Translations under genes and position numbers: made by a program
Shown here: positions 55,431 through 64,000 of the stretch, one piece after another
Numbering within the stretch: the first letter of the stretch is position 1
Layout of the letters: the number at the start of each line of letters is the position of its first letter
Assembly: GCA_003024175.1 (NCBI GenBank)
Contig: MDYQ01000003.1
Span: 186,001-250,000, forward strand
Length of the DNA stretch: 64,000 nucleotides
Reading direction: 5' to 3'
Origin: Planoprotostelium fungivorum
Taxonomy: Eukaryota; Evosea; Variosea; Cavosteliida; Cavosteliaceae
Notes under the pieces: model-generated
Seen by the model: the letters and a program-made list of their open reading frames with translations, nothing else
Database searches by the model: none
What the model was told of the DNA's origin: nothing

Positions 55431-58400
55431 ATGAATGATATTGTGGATGAGAACACGAGTGAGTCCATGTTTTCCTTCTTATCTTATCCTTTTCAGATAC
55501 TGTTCTCAATGTCAATGGAGGAACAAAAAAGCAACCAACACGAGAACAACTGCTTCAACAATTTAAACAAAAGAGAGCAAGCATCTCGTGAGTGTTACGT
55601 CTGAAATGCAGGGGAGACATCTAAATGTGATTCTCACAGGAAGAATCAATCCAACTCGATCCGTCTGAGCGACGCTATCAAGCACAAGTTGAATGATTCC
55701 AAGAAGCCTTCGTCTACCGTTAGACCTGCTTCATCCATTCCCAAGGCCCCATCGTCGGCGACATCTTCAACTTCTGCATCTTTGAAGTCAGATGCAACGA
55801 CTTCCAAGTCGTCCATCACAAAGCCATCTGTTCCAAAGCAGTCTGTACCCAAAGCTTCCGTTTCCGCTGACTCTATGAAAGAGCCAAAGAAGAGCGAGGC
55901 CAAGCCCGTGAAGAGTAAATCAATCCAATCGAAGGCTTCCGTCAAAGCCAATCCTCCCTCTCTTCTGGCCAAGCCCACACAGAGAATCAAGTCCAAGGTG
56001 ATTGAATGTTTGTCTTGGCGGGAAAATGACCCAACTGTAGTTGGACACGAAAGCGACCACCGAGACCGTTGAAGCTCAATCCGTTGAACATGTCGAAGTT
56101 TTGAAGACGATCGACAACGTCATTGAGGTAACCACCCTCTCCGTGGAATCATCCGAGATCACGACCACCATCATCGACACTGTCGACACATCATCAGAAG
56201 TCCCAGAGTTCATCCCCATCGATGAACAAGTCATCGCCACGGAAGTCATTCCAGAGAAGGTCAACGCAGAGCCAGAAGCACCCATTGAGATGGAAGCACC
56301 CATCGAAACTGAATCAGCCACCGCACCGACCGAGGAGACGAAGGTGGACACGATACCTCTCCCCGATTTCACGAGCGCCGACGACTTTTCCATGCAGACG
56401 GAGTCCATTCCAGCCGTACAGCCCGTACAGATGGAATCTACACCACTTCGCACGAAGGAATCGAAGCCCCTGCGCACCCCCTCGAGAGCAGACCTCGAGT
56501 ACATGGAGAGGTGGATGTTCGAGGATGTTTCTTCAGGTCCTGACGTCCATCAGATTCGAGAATTTCATGGCAAAGAAGACGCCCAGTCAGAAGAAGACAC
56601 CTCAGAGGATGTCGTACACGCCGGCTCAACGCACTCACCACACACCCGCTCAACGTGCTTCATACACGCCGATCTTACGCCCCGTCGCTCCCCTCACTCG
56701 AGCCACTCTACAACGAGCCATGGAAGAGATCGACAGCCAAGACATCAGCCTCGAAGAGAAGATCGAAGCCCACACCCAACTCCGCAATCAAGCCAAGTGA
56801 GTGGAGATCACGTGATCTCATCTGATCGTACGAAGGTTCGCGGGTGCAGAGAAGATGGCCGTCTACTGGAACTTCAAGGCGAGAATGTGCATGAACGAAG
56901 AGAGGTGGGACGATGCAGTCGACGTCTACTCTGAGGCATGGATCCACGATGGAAAGGTGCGTAGACAGCCCTATGTCGACACCCGATTCACACGTCGACA
57001 GCCCGAATCTGAACTGAGGGACGGACTGTACGATATCGTCGAGGAGATCAAGAAGCATCTGCCTGCAGCCGAGAGTGTTGCCCTCTTCAGAGAAGAAGAA
57101 ATTCCCATGGGACGCCCCTCAGTCATTCCCCAAGACGTGAGATTTCATCGAAATTTCACCGTCTCATCTCTGGTAGATCGAGGCGGCACGTGCGGTGGTC
57201 CTCTCGGCCAAGGAGAGCATGAATGTGTCACGTGACATGACTCCATCCAAGTTGTGAGTGGAGAGAAGAGTGTCATCGTTGATGGATGACAGGCACACTG
57301 TCACTGCATCACCCCAGAAGGTCTCAGACATTCAAGTCATGGAGATCGAGGCATCTACAACGGAGGAGATTTCTATCGTGCAGAAGGAAGACATCGAGTG
57401 GGTCCCCGCCACAACCATCACCACCGAAGAGATCATCAACAGAGAGGAGATCAACAGAGAGGAGATCAACAGAGAGGAGATCATCAACAGAGAGGAGATC
57501 ATCAACAAGGAGACCATCGATGAAGAAGAATCTGATCAAGTCGAATTCGAGGACGAGCTACCCCTGGAGGAATTTGAACCCACGGTGAGAAATTCCAGTG
57601 AAATCTCATCTGACGATCCACAGTACGATCCCCACGTCATCGAACCGTTGAGCCCGGGCAGCCAAGTGAGAGAGATCACCGAGGGCACCGCAGTGGTGAG
57701 TCCATCTACAACCCGCCCTCTCTGACCGTCCCAGATGACCAAGATGTTCGCCGAGCTGTCCGTCAAGCTGACCCCCAAGAGAAGCACTCCCATCAAATTG
57801 GCCCCTTTCATTCGAATGGGAACCCCCAACCGCATTCCCACCCCTCGTAGGGGCTCTGAACTCCCCCAGCCCCTCGATTTAGACTCTTCCACTGACACTG
57901 TCATCCTAAAGGCCACCCCCACACGCTCTCCCTTCACCCCCCTCACCCCCGGTAGAAAACCCGCGAGGAATTCACGTTACGTACCCACACCCCTTCCCTG
58001 GAGGTCCAGAGGAGAAGAGAGTGACAATGAAGAGTTCTCCACACCCTGTGGTGAGACACCTCTGATGGATCGTTCACAGTATGAGAGTGCAGAGGAGGGA
58101 GAGGACATGTCCTTCAATCAGGTGAGGGGAGGGATGATGAATGGACTGACAGAAGCAGACGACGTTGGAATACGACATGTCCTCTTCAGAGGAAGGGGAG
58201 GAGAGACACACGGCCACGAAGAAATGGGTAGTGGATACCGCATTGGGCTCTGTCATGGGATTAGAAGAGAATCTCAGCAGTCTACAGGCCAGGAAGAAGG
58301 GTGAAGATGTTCCCTGTGTCACTCCTGTACGCAGAAGTAGCCGACTCAACACGTGAGTTCCTCTTTCACTCTCTCTTCTCTTCTTCTCTATCTCTTCTCT

Positions 58401-58649
58401 TCTTCTTCTCTTCTTCTTCTCTTCTTCTTCTCTTCTTCTTCTCTTCTTCTCTTCTTCTTCTTCTCTTCTTCTTCTTCTCTTCTTCTTCTCTATTCTTAAT
58501 CTGTTGAACACACACTGAATGAATGGGATAGGATCATGTCCGATAAGAAGAAGTACGAGGAAGACTTTCGAAGGGCAGCCATCGTAACCCCCAACAAGAT
58601 GTACCCAGACAAGAGGGACTTCACCTCTGTCGTCGATTCGTGGAAATAA
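55431..58649 (+). CDS. CKAP2-like cytoskeleton/mitosis protein
   Basis: A long, mostly disordered protein with many introns. It starts MNDIVDENT at 55431, then TREQLLQQFKQKRASIS and a Ser/Lys/Pro-rich, basic region typical of microtubule binders. An acidic Thr/Glu/Val-rich section follows. Around 56830-57060 a folded helical unit reads AVYWNFKARMCMNEERWDDAV, DVYSEAWIHDG and LRDGLYDIVEEI, resembling the C-terminal domain of CKAP2 (..ARLE..., IYEEAI.., ELR..V.DIL). A tandem EEINR repeat lies at 57430-57510. Near the end are TPVRRSSRL and VTPNKMYPDKR. Stop at 58649. CKAP2 proteins bind spindle microtubules. The match is to domain layout more than to sequence, so it is moderate. Confidence 0.55.
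57426..57515 (+). repeat. Tandem 15/18-bp coding repeat (E-E-I-[I]-N-R) in the CKAP2-like gene
   Basis: Copies of GAGATCAACAGAGAG, some extended by ATC, repeat five times without breaking the frame. They give EEIINREEINREEINREE and similar text. The near-identity of the copies points to recent expansion. Confidence 0.85.
58376..58495. repeat. (TTCTTC/TCTTCT)n microsatellite in the last intron of the CKAP2-like gene
   Basis: About 120 bp of nearly pure TCTTCT pyrimidine tract between the exon ending SSRLNT and the exon beginning IMSDKKKYEED. It makes this intron about 180 bp long, well above the norm here. Confidence 0.85.
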
Positions 58650-58670
58650 AAGAAGGAAATGGTTTTATTC

Positions 58671-60253
58671 TCATAAGAGACGGAGGGAGGAGATGGCAGC
58701 AGAGACGATGGCACCGAGTTGAGCGTCTTTGAGGACGTTGGGGTGAATTCCATCGGGGGAGTAGATGGAGCCACCTCCTCCAGAGATTCCTTCCTTGGAC
58801 ACGCTGTTCAGACTCAACACCTGCATCCTTCTTCAGTGCATGTCCACAGATATCTGTAGAGGAGGGTGATGATGTGTGGAGGGTGATGATGTGTGGAGGG
58901 TGATGATGGACGATGACGATATCAAAGAGGATCTCTCACGTGAATGAGAGCGGATTTAGTGGTTCCTGCCTTAGCCGTGTAAATCTTCACACCTGCTTCG
59001 ATCTATCTACCTCAGTCTCATCTACTTTTCATCTCACCTCAGTTTTAACGAATCCACCGAAGGGAGGAATCATCACGATCTTCGTCTTGGGGCACACCTT
59101 CATCGAGTCAGAGACTGTCTCCTTCGCTCATGACTCACCGTCTGGAAGTCGTTCAGCCATCCTGCGACGGCCTTGGAGATGTAAGTCTTGTTGTTCATGT
59201 CGTTTGTTCCGTGGTTGTTGGTGACGATGTTCGGGCATTTGGTGAAGCTTCTGAAGAAGAGGTGAGATCATGATGGTGATGTAGAATACCTCTTGTATTT
59301 GCTGTCGATCCAAGTCCAAGCGTTGTTGTTCGCATTTCCATTAGCAGTCCAAAGGAGAGGGGAGTCACCGTTTCCTCCCTTCGTGTAACCTGTCCTCCCT
59401 CTCAGCATCACGTTCATCATCATCATCATCCACCTTGTCCGGCCCAAGCGACCATGGACAACTCAGCGTCGAGGGCAGCAGACAGGTGAGTGACCCAACT
59501 GTCAGCAGCAGAGTCGCAGTAGATGCGGGCGTCATTGCTGGTGGGGACGCACACGTTGATCCATCCCTCGGAGATGGAGTCTCCGTAGTGAAGGAGTCTG
59601 CACGTGTCAGATGCAGGTGAGAGCGGAAGAGGTGAATCGAGATAATGTCACCTGTTGGGACGGAGTGTGGTGGCGATTAAGGATGCAGCATCATTGACCT
59701 GCAGTCCTGTGATGCGGACAAACTCCCAAGGAGTCCAACTGTTCCAGCTGTTTCTACGGTGGAGTTGAGGAACATTTCGAGATGACAGTGTCACCTGCTG
59801 TTGAACCAGAAGAAGACAGTGTGAGTACCGGGTTGTGCATTGGAATACAATTTGAGAGGGGACCCAGCAGTTGGGAGGGTTGCGTTGTTGGAGGTTCTTC
59901 CATCGATAGACCAAAAGACAGACACCTATCGATCAGATCAACATTTCACATGAAACAACAGAAGGTCTCACGAGATTTTGTTTGGGATAAGCGATGTTGG
60001 AAAAATCCAAGAGGAGGGAAATGTTTGTAACATCCTTCACAGTCACTGTATGATTGAGTCGCAGTGTGAAATGAAGATCCTCACGTTTGAAATAGGATCC
60101 AGGGTTGACGGCTTCAGCAAAAGAACCAGCAGGGTCCACGTGCCAGTTCCATTCTGTGAAATACCATAGCGGATCGTTTACAGAGATCTTCTTCGCCTCT
60201 ACCGAATAGCTGACGCTCAATACAGCCAACAGAAGCACGATGGTCGTCTTCAT
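58671..60253 (-). CDS. Secreted SGNH/GDSL-type hydrolase
   Basis: It starts MKTTIVLLLAVLSVSYSVEA at 60253, a clear signal peptide. A beta-rich N-terminal domain (PLWYFTEWNWHVDPAGSF, YFKREDLHFTLRLNHTV) precedes the hydrolase. Block I is LLHYGDSISEGWINV with the Ser nucleophile in GDSI. Further blocks are IVTNNHGTNDMNNK and MIPPFGGFVKTE. The catalytic Asp-His pair is PDGIHPNVLKDAQL near the C-terminus, stop at 58673-58671. An N-terminal jelly-roll plus SGNH layout is known in carbohydrate esterase family 2 and related enzymes; the substrate (acetylated sugar or lipid) is not determined. Convergent with the CKAP2-like gene, 21 bp apart. Confidence 0.82.
58862..58912. repeat. 17-bp tandem repeat, three copies, in an intron of the SGNH gene
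   Basis: The unit GAGGGTGATGATGTGTG recurs three times with one change in the last copy. It is intronic simple sequence. Confidence 0.8.
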
Positions 60254-60458
60254 TTCGAATGTATTGGTGAGAGTAAATGAGTAAGGGGATTCATCTGACA
60301 AACAACAAGGAATGTGACAGGCACTAAGCGAAGGTCTAAAGTTGTCTTGAAGCTGCGAGTCTCGACTCGCATTGGTGAGCGATTTCTGTGCCGATTCCTG
60401 GAGGGAAATTTCCGAGAGCTGATTTTGAAACGGTGATCACAATTCACGCCAACCAACC

Positions 60459-61166
60459 ATGCTCGTCGCAATCGCCCTCACTCTTTACACCAGCTACTTC
60501 TGCTTCAATATTTTCTGCTCAGTCGTCTCCCAATACTTCAACTTCAGCCACATTCTTTTCCCCTGGGAGTCATACGAGCAAGAGTCCTCCTCATACAGAC
60601 GTAGACCCACCTGGAGAGATGCTACCACCCACAGATTTCAAGATCACAGATCATTCGAAGATCAGATGATACATTATGCCACGAGTGACCTTCGCACAAT
60701 TACAGAAACACCATGGTCCGACGATTCAGACCCGGAGCTCAGACTTGTTCAAGACGAGACCTTCCCCGGCTCATATCGAGAGATGTCCGTCCATGTGAGT
60801 AATCAAGAGATGTTAGAAGCTGCCCGAGAGATCCGCTTCACTCGTCCGGATGCCTACTTGAACGGTAAATCCAAAGTCGAAGCGATCGAAATGAGAAAGA
60901 GCTGTAAGAGGAGGAGGGACTCTGAAGACAGTTCGGCTGACGAAGATGATGAAGACATCAGACATTACAAGAGACAAAGAAGGGCCAAGGCATCCGTAGA
61001 GAGGAGGATGTTCTATTGCATCAGAACCGTCGAGACACTGAGAAGAATGGAAGCAGTGGAGACGGATGAAGAGAAGAAGAAGGAGATGGCCTCGAGGAGG
61101 GAGTGTCTCTTGATGCATGGTCACTGCGTGTCCAACTCTTACTCTTTGTCCCGCGTGCCCATTTGA
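60459..61166 (+). CDS. Orphan protein with one N-terminal membrane segment
   Basis: A single exon of 235 residues from the ATG at 60459 to the TGA at 61166. Residues 1-30 (MLVAIALTLYTSYFCFNIFC) are hydrophobic: a signal anchor or an uncleaved signal. The remainder is highly charged, with RRRPTWRD, a SDLRTITETPWSDDSDPE segment, an acidic DSEDSSADEDDED next to basic KRQRRAK, and a Glu/Lys-rich C-terminal helix. The basic KSCKRRR and KRQRR patches look like nuclear signals, at odds with a membrane anchor. No family recognised. Being intronless in an intron-rich neighbourhood is unusual. It lies 205 bp from the divergent SGNH gene. Confidence 0.6.
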   Translation: MLVAIALTLYTSYFCFNIFCSVVSQYFNFSHILFPWESYEQESSSYRRRPTWRDATTHRFQDHRSFEDQMIHYATSDLRTITETPWSDDSDPELRLVQDETFPGSYREMSVHVSNQEMLEAAREIRFTRPDAYLNGKSKVEAIEMRKSCKRRRDSEDSSADEDDEDIRHYKRQRRAKASVERRMFYCIRTVETLRRMEAVETDEEKKKEMASRRECLLMHGHCVSNSYSLSRVPI

Positions 61167-61167
61167 A

Positions 61168-61177
61168 TATATATAAA
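61168..61177 (+). promoter_or_regulatory. TATA-like element upstream of the CAP gene
   Basis: TATATATAAA directly follows the stop of the orphan membrane protein and lies about 170 bp before the CAP protein ATG. It could be the CAP promoter or simply the AT-rich 3' end of the previous gene. Confidence 0.35.
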
Positions 61178-61348
61178 GTACATACACGAAGCCTCTTTCA
61201 CTTCACTCAAAATTGGCTGATTGTAGATGTACTGTACAACTTAGAAGCCAGCTTCTCTTGAAACCTCCGCCTCTCTTTCGTACGCGTTACTTGTCGTGTC
61301 AAGGTTTGTCTGTTCTTGACAAGGGCATTTCATTTTTATTGCCCCAGC

Positions 61349-61999
61349 ATGAGGTTCACCATCTTCCTCGCTCTCCTTGCCTTGGCTCATGCCGTCGATG
61401 TATTCCCTGCCGTTGAGGAGATGGAAGAACTCATGTTTGCCGATATCCCCACCACCATTCTCAATCTCCACAATCAGGCACGTGCCGCAAAGGGAATCGC
61501 TCCTCTCAAATGGAACACCACCATCGCCAAGCTCGCTCAGAGTTATTCTGACGTGAGTCGATCCGAATCTTTGGTCCACTGATTAGAATGCAGCAATGCA
61601 AATGGGGACACAGCGGTCGCAAGGGATACGGAGAGAACATCGCTTCAGGTGCCTCATCTGGTGCCGCAACTGCATACAGCAGCCAAGATGCCACTGGAGG
61701 AGTCAACGGCTGGAACAACGAGAAGAAGAATTGGAACTGCGCCAGCAACTCTTGTAACGGTGTCTGCGGTCATTACACTCAGGTGGGCAATCACCGAAGC
61801 ATCTCCGTCTGACAATGTGTTCGTTGACCGTCTGCAGGTAGTATGGGAGAACACCAAGCAGATTGGCTGTGGATTCACTTCTTGCAAGAAGAACACTCCT
61901 TTTGGCAGCAGCTTCCCCAATTGGAAGTACCTGGTGTGCAACTACGCTGCACCCGGAAACTACGTGGGACAGAGACCCTTTCCCTCCAACAAGTGTTAA
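61349..61999 (+). CDS. Secreted CAP/SCP (PR-1-like) protein
   Basis: The signal peptide MRFTIFLALLALAHAVD starts at 61349. Three exons, with introns near 61553-61585 and 61783-61836. The CAP domain reads ILNLHNQARAAKGIAPLKWN, then CKWGHSGRKGYGENIA. After that come NSCNGVCGHYTQVVWENTKQIGCG (CAP signature 1) and WKYLVCNYAAPGNYVG (CAP signature 2), ending PFPSNKC at 61999. The His and Glu residues of the CAP cavity and the conserved Cys are present. CAP proteins bind sterols or lipids or act in defence; the role here is unknown. About 200 residues, as expected. Confidence 0.92.
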
Positions 62000-62323
62000 A
62001 ATAATGTCACATCCATATAAAGAGGATCTATCTCTTGCACACGTCTCTGTCTCAGTGTTCCAAACCATTTGGGTTGACGATCGATGATAGATCATCCATT
62101 CATGGTGTACAACATCACGAATGATATCATACATGTCGATATGCAAGTTGTCTTCACGTGAAACAGAGGAGGCTTGATTGGCCACAGCATCCCAAAAGGA
62201 TAAACCCTAAATCCGTCGTCCAACGGAAGCAGGCTCATTGTAGAGGAAACCTCGGGAACGGGGGATTGGGATTTCTAGAAGTAACAGGTTACAAACGAAC
62301 GACGAACACATAGACAGAGAGAA
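62000..62323. other. Intergenic region, no gene seen
   Basis: Between the CAP and CIAO2 genes, both on the plus strand. It holds the CAP 3' UTR and the CIAO2 promoter; no distinctive element was noticed. Confidence 0.5.
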
Positions 62324-62999
62324 ATGGCTGCGCCACCGATTAATCCTAACCCGACCATCTTTGAGAGAAATGAACGAGGGACGAAAACTAAACAACCCGT
62401 CATAACGAGCTCCTCACTACTTGATGTCACAGACATATTTGGTATGATCTTTTCCTTGTTTAATTGGAGTTGAAATTGTCAACAGATCTCATTTGCAACA
62501 TCAGAGGTGATGCTGGAGACATTGCAGCCGATTGACTGTCATTACAGATCCAGAACATCCATATACACTAGAACAATTGAAAGTGGTCGCAGAAGACGCG
62601 ATTTTTGTCGAACACGGAGAACACCTCAGCATTCGGGTGATGTTCACTCCCACTGTGCCACACTGTTCTTTAGCATCCACCATCGCTCTATGCCTCCGAG
62701 AACGTCTCAGAAATGAAATCCCTCCCGAGTCAAAGGTCAGTCTACATCACATCCATCTCTGTCATCGCATTCAGATGAATCACCTGTGAACGATTCGACT
62801 CACGTGACTTCAGTTGAAGATATTGATCACGCCGGGAACACACAGTACCGAATTTGAGAGTGAGATCATGATGTAGTGATGAAAGATGTGACGTGAGGCA
62901 GTCAACAAACAAATCAACGACAAAGAGAGAGTGGCAGCGGCCATGGAGAACCCAGGTATACAAGAGCTCGTCGCGAGGTGCATTCGTGACTTTGAATAA
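62324..62999 (+). CDS. CIAO2B: CIAO2/MIP18 cytosolic Fe-S assembly factor
   Basis: It starts [19 protein letters not shown] at 62324. Exons then read [78 protein letters not shown] and [20 protein letters not shown]. It ends CIRDFE at 62999. The conserved Cys of PHCSLA and the [12 protein letters not shown] block are signatures of CIAO2B/FAM96B, the CIA targeting-complex subunit that helps deliver Fe-S clusters to DNA polymerases and helicases. About 155 residues, four or five exons. Convergent with TAF9, 34 bp apart. Confidence 0.92.
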
Positions 63000-63033
63000 A
63001 TCGTGTACACATACATGTCTTTCTTTCTTCTAT

Positions 63034-63859
63034 TCATTGGAAAGTCTTCTTCGCTATGTTGGACAGAGAGAAACTGATCTTTGGCTTCGCTTCGTTTCCT
63101 GAGGAGGTTCAGCATCAGAATCATCATCACCATTCGGCATTGGATGATGTGATGTCGATCTCACCTTCATCTTCCGTATTCATCGGTGCTACATCTCCAT
63201 CCGCTGGGTTCGATTCGTTGTTGTTATTGTTCTTCTGTGAACTGTCGTCATTCTGTGGAGATCAGTGGATGCAACGACTCATATACATACCTCTTTCTTG
63301 TTCTTCCTGCGAGGCTCGACTTGGTAGTTGTTAGCGAGCAGACAAGCGCCTGAATCTGGTAATACGACTCCATATTTGTGTGGCATCTTTTCTTCTTCAA
63401 TACCACATCCAATTTATATATGGATGTCGGTGGATTGATGGACGATGGTGTTTGAGGACTCACTTGTAATTGTGTCTTGTTTCTCGATTCTGCATACTGG
63501 GACATTAACTGTGGAGATGTCAATCACCTAAAGCAATTATCCCTTCTTGAAGAAGTGATTCACCTCTCTTGGTGTTGGTTGAATGAATGTCTTTGCATTT
63601 CGAGCAACCATGGCCAATTTGATGTCGCTGAGATCAATGTCTGTTCTTCCCGCGTGACTTGAATAGACTGAGGAGGATCTCAAAACTTCAGAGACATAAC
63701 CTATAATAAGTTACACCGATGAAAAAAGGCAACCGCCTCACGATGCATCAGTTCGACCAATTGATTAACCACTCTCGGCTCATAATCCTCTATTCCCATA
63801 GATTTAAGGATAGATTGTACGCGAAGAACGATCTCAGGAGACTGTGTTGACTCCTCCAT
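63034..63859 (-). CDS. TAF9: TAF9 (TFIID/SAGA histone-fold subunit)
   Basis: It starts [20 protein letters not shown] at 63859, then [20 protein letters not shown], the TAF9 histone-fold opening. After an intron with T-rich text come [37 protein letters not shown] and FIQPTPRE. Later exons give [14 protein letters not shown] and [20 protein letters not shown], the conserved PLP..... NY stretch after the fold. The tail is Asn/Asp-rich and ends [14 protein letters not shown] at 63034 after a last intron near 63165. TAF9 pairs with TAF6 in TFIID and SAGA. About 200 residues. The start lies 73 bp from the next, divergent gene. Confidence 0.9.
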
Positions 63860-63932
63860 TTGATATTAACGATGTGATGTGATGTGGCGGAACTGCTAAA
63901 TTTTATTTCATTTTCTCATCAAACCGAGATCG

Positions 63933-64000
63933 ATGAGCGACACGACATCAACACAGGAGGACGTGTTAGGGACTCTCGTCTTACAATTTAACGGAACGGT
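63933..64000 (+). CDS. Start of an unidentified gene (runs off the right edge)
   Basis: An ATG at 63933 opens MSDTTSTQEDVLGTLVLQFNG and stays open to the window end. It faces away from TAF9 with 73 bp between the start codons. Too short to identify. Confidence 0.4.
   Translation, partial: MSDTTSTQEDVLGTLVLQFNGT

Noticed and set aside
61654-62185. Minus-strand frames opposite the CAP gene
   Set aside because: Shadows of the CAP exons, which carry both CAP signatures on the plus strand.

Overview
The window is nuclear DNA from a eukaryote with a very compact, intron-rich genome. Coding exons are separated by many introns of about 35-65 bp that begin GTGAGT or GTGAGC and end CAG or TAG. Genes lie on both strands, often with under 100 bp between neighbours. 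The gene set (Dicer, FANCD2, TAF9, Rab2, Rab11, Ras/Rap, Josephin, fimbrin, a fungal-type Zn2Cys6 factor, a CBM20 alpha-amylase, histidine acid phosphatase, mitochondrial GatA and adrenodoxin reductase) best fits a free-living phagotrophic amoebozoan, for example a protosteloid/variosean such as Planoprotostelium. The species is an inference. Exon structures were worked out by eye from reading frames, splice sites and family conservation.

Layout. 1-12.1 kb: 5' end of a fimbrin gene (-), Zn2Cys6 factor (+), full-length Dicer (-), winged-helix/CxxC protein A (+), SAP-tailed unknown (-), M1 aminopeptidase-like gene (+), small RQL/FxF protein 1 (+). 12.2-21.8 kb: NEDP1 deneddylase (-), SDR (+), a solitary 5S rRNA gene (+), USP-domain protein (+), FANCD2 (-). 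22-30.2 kb: Rab11 (-), U-box protein (-), adrenodoxin reductase (+), DUF4185-like type II membrane protein (+), C2H2 zinc-finger factor (+). 30.7-38.5 kb: hydrophilic stress-type protein (+), a glycosyltransferase-acetyltransferase fusion (-), BolA (+), secreted alpha-amylase (-), DCXR-like SDR (+). 38.7-45.8 kb: RQL/FxF proteins 2 and 3 (+), GatA (-), winged-helix/CxxC protein B (+), Josephin (-), a 136-bp palindromic MITE, decayed NmrA-like gene (+). 46-64 kb: LEA-like protein (+), Rab2 (-), SMP/C2 tricalbin (+), Ras/Rap (-), histidine acid phosphatase (+), aldo-keto reductase (-), CKAP2-like protein (+), SGNH hydrolase (-), orphan membrane protein (+), CAP protein (+), CIAO2 (+), TAF9 (-) and the start of one more gene (+).

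The gene order looks like an ordinary dispersed eukaryotic arrangement, not a pathway cluster. Secreted digestive functions (amylase, acid phosphatase, SGNH esterase, CAP protein) suit a phagotroph. Most convergent neighbours have stop codons only 20-130 bp apart, so their 3' UTRs probably overlap in antisense, in a genome that also encodes a complete Dicer.

The most unusual signals are: (1) a short palindrome (ATCTACAACG/CGTTGTAGAT) recurring, whole or as half copies, inside about 25 introns of unrelated genes, which suggests a shared mobile-intron origin or an intronic signal; (2) three small hydrophilic proteins sharing RQL[KR]R[AG]xxFxF[DE], one ending in a cyclin-docking-like RRLFG; (3) a pair of winged-helix/CxxC proteins, one intron-bearing and one apparently intronless; (4) the glycosyltransferase-GNAT fusion. 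No virus-like element was recognised.
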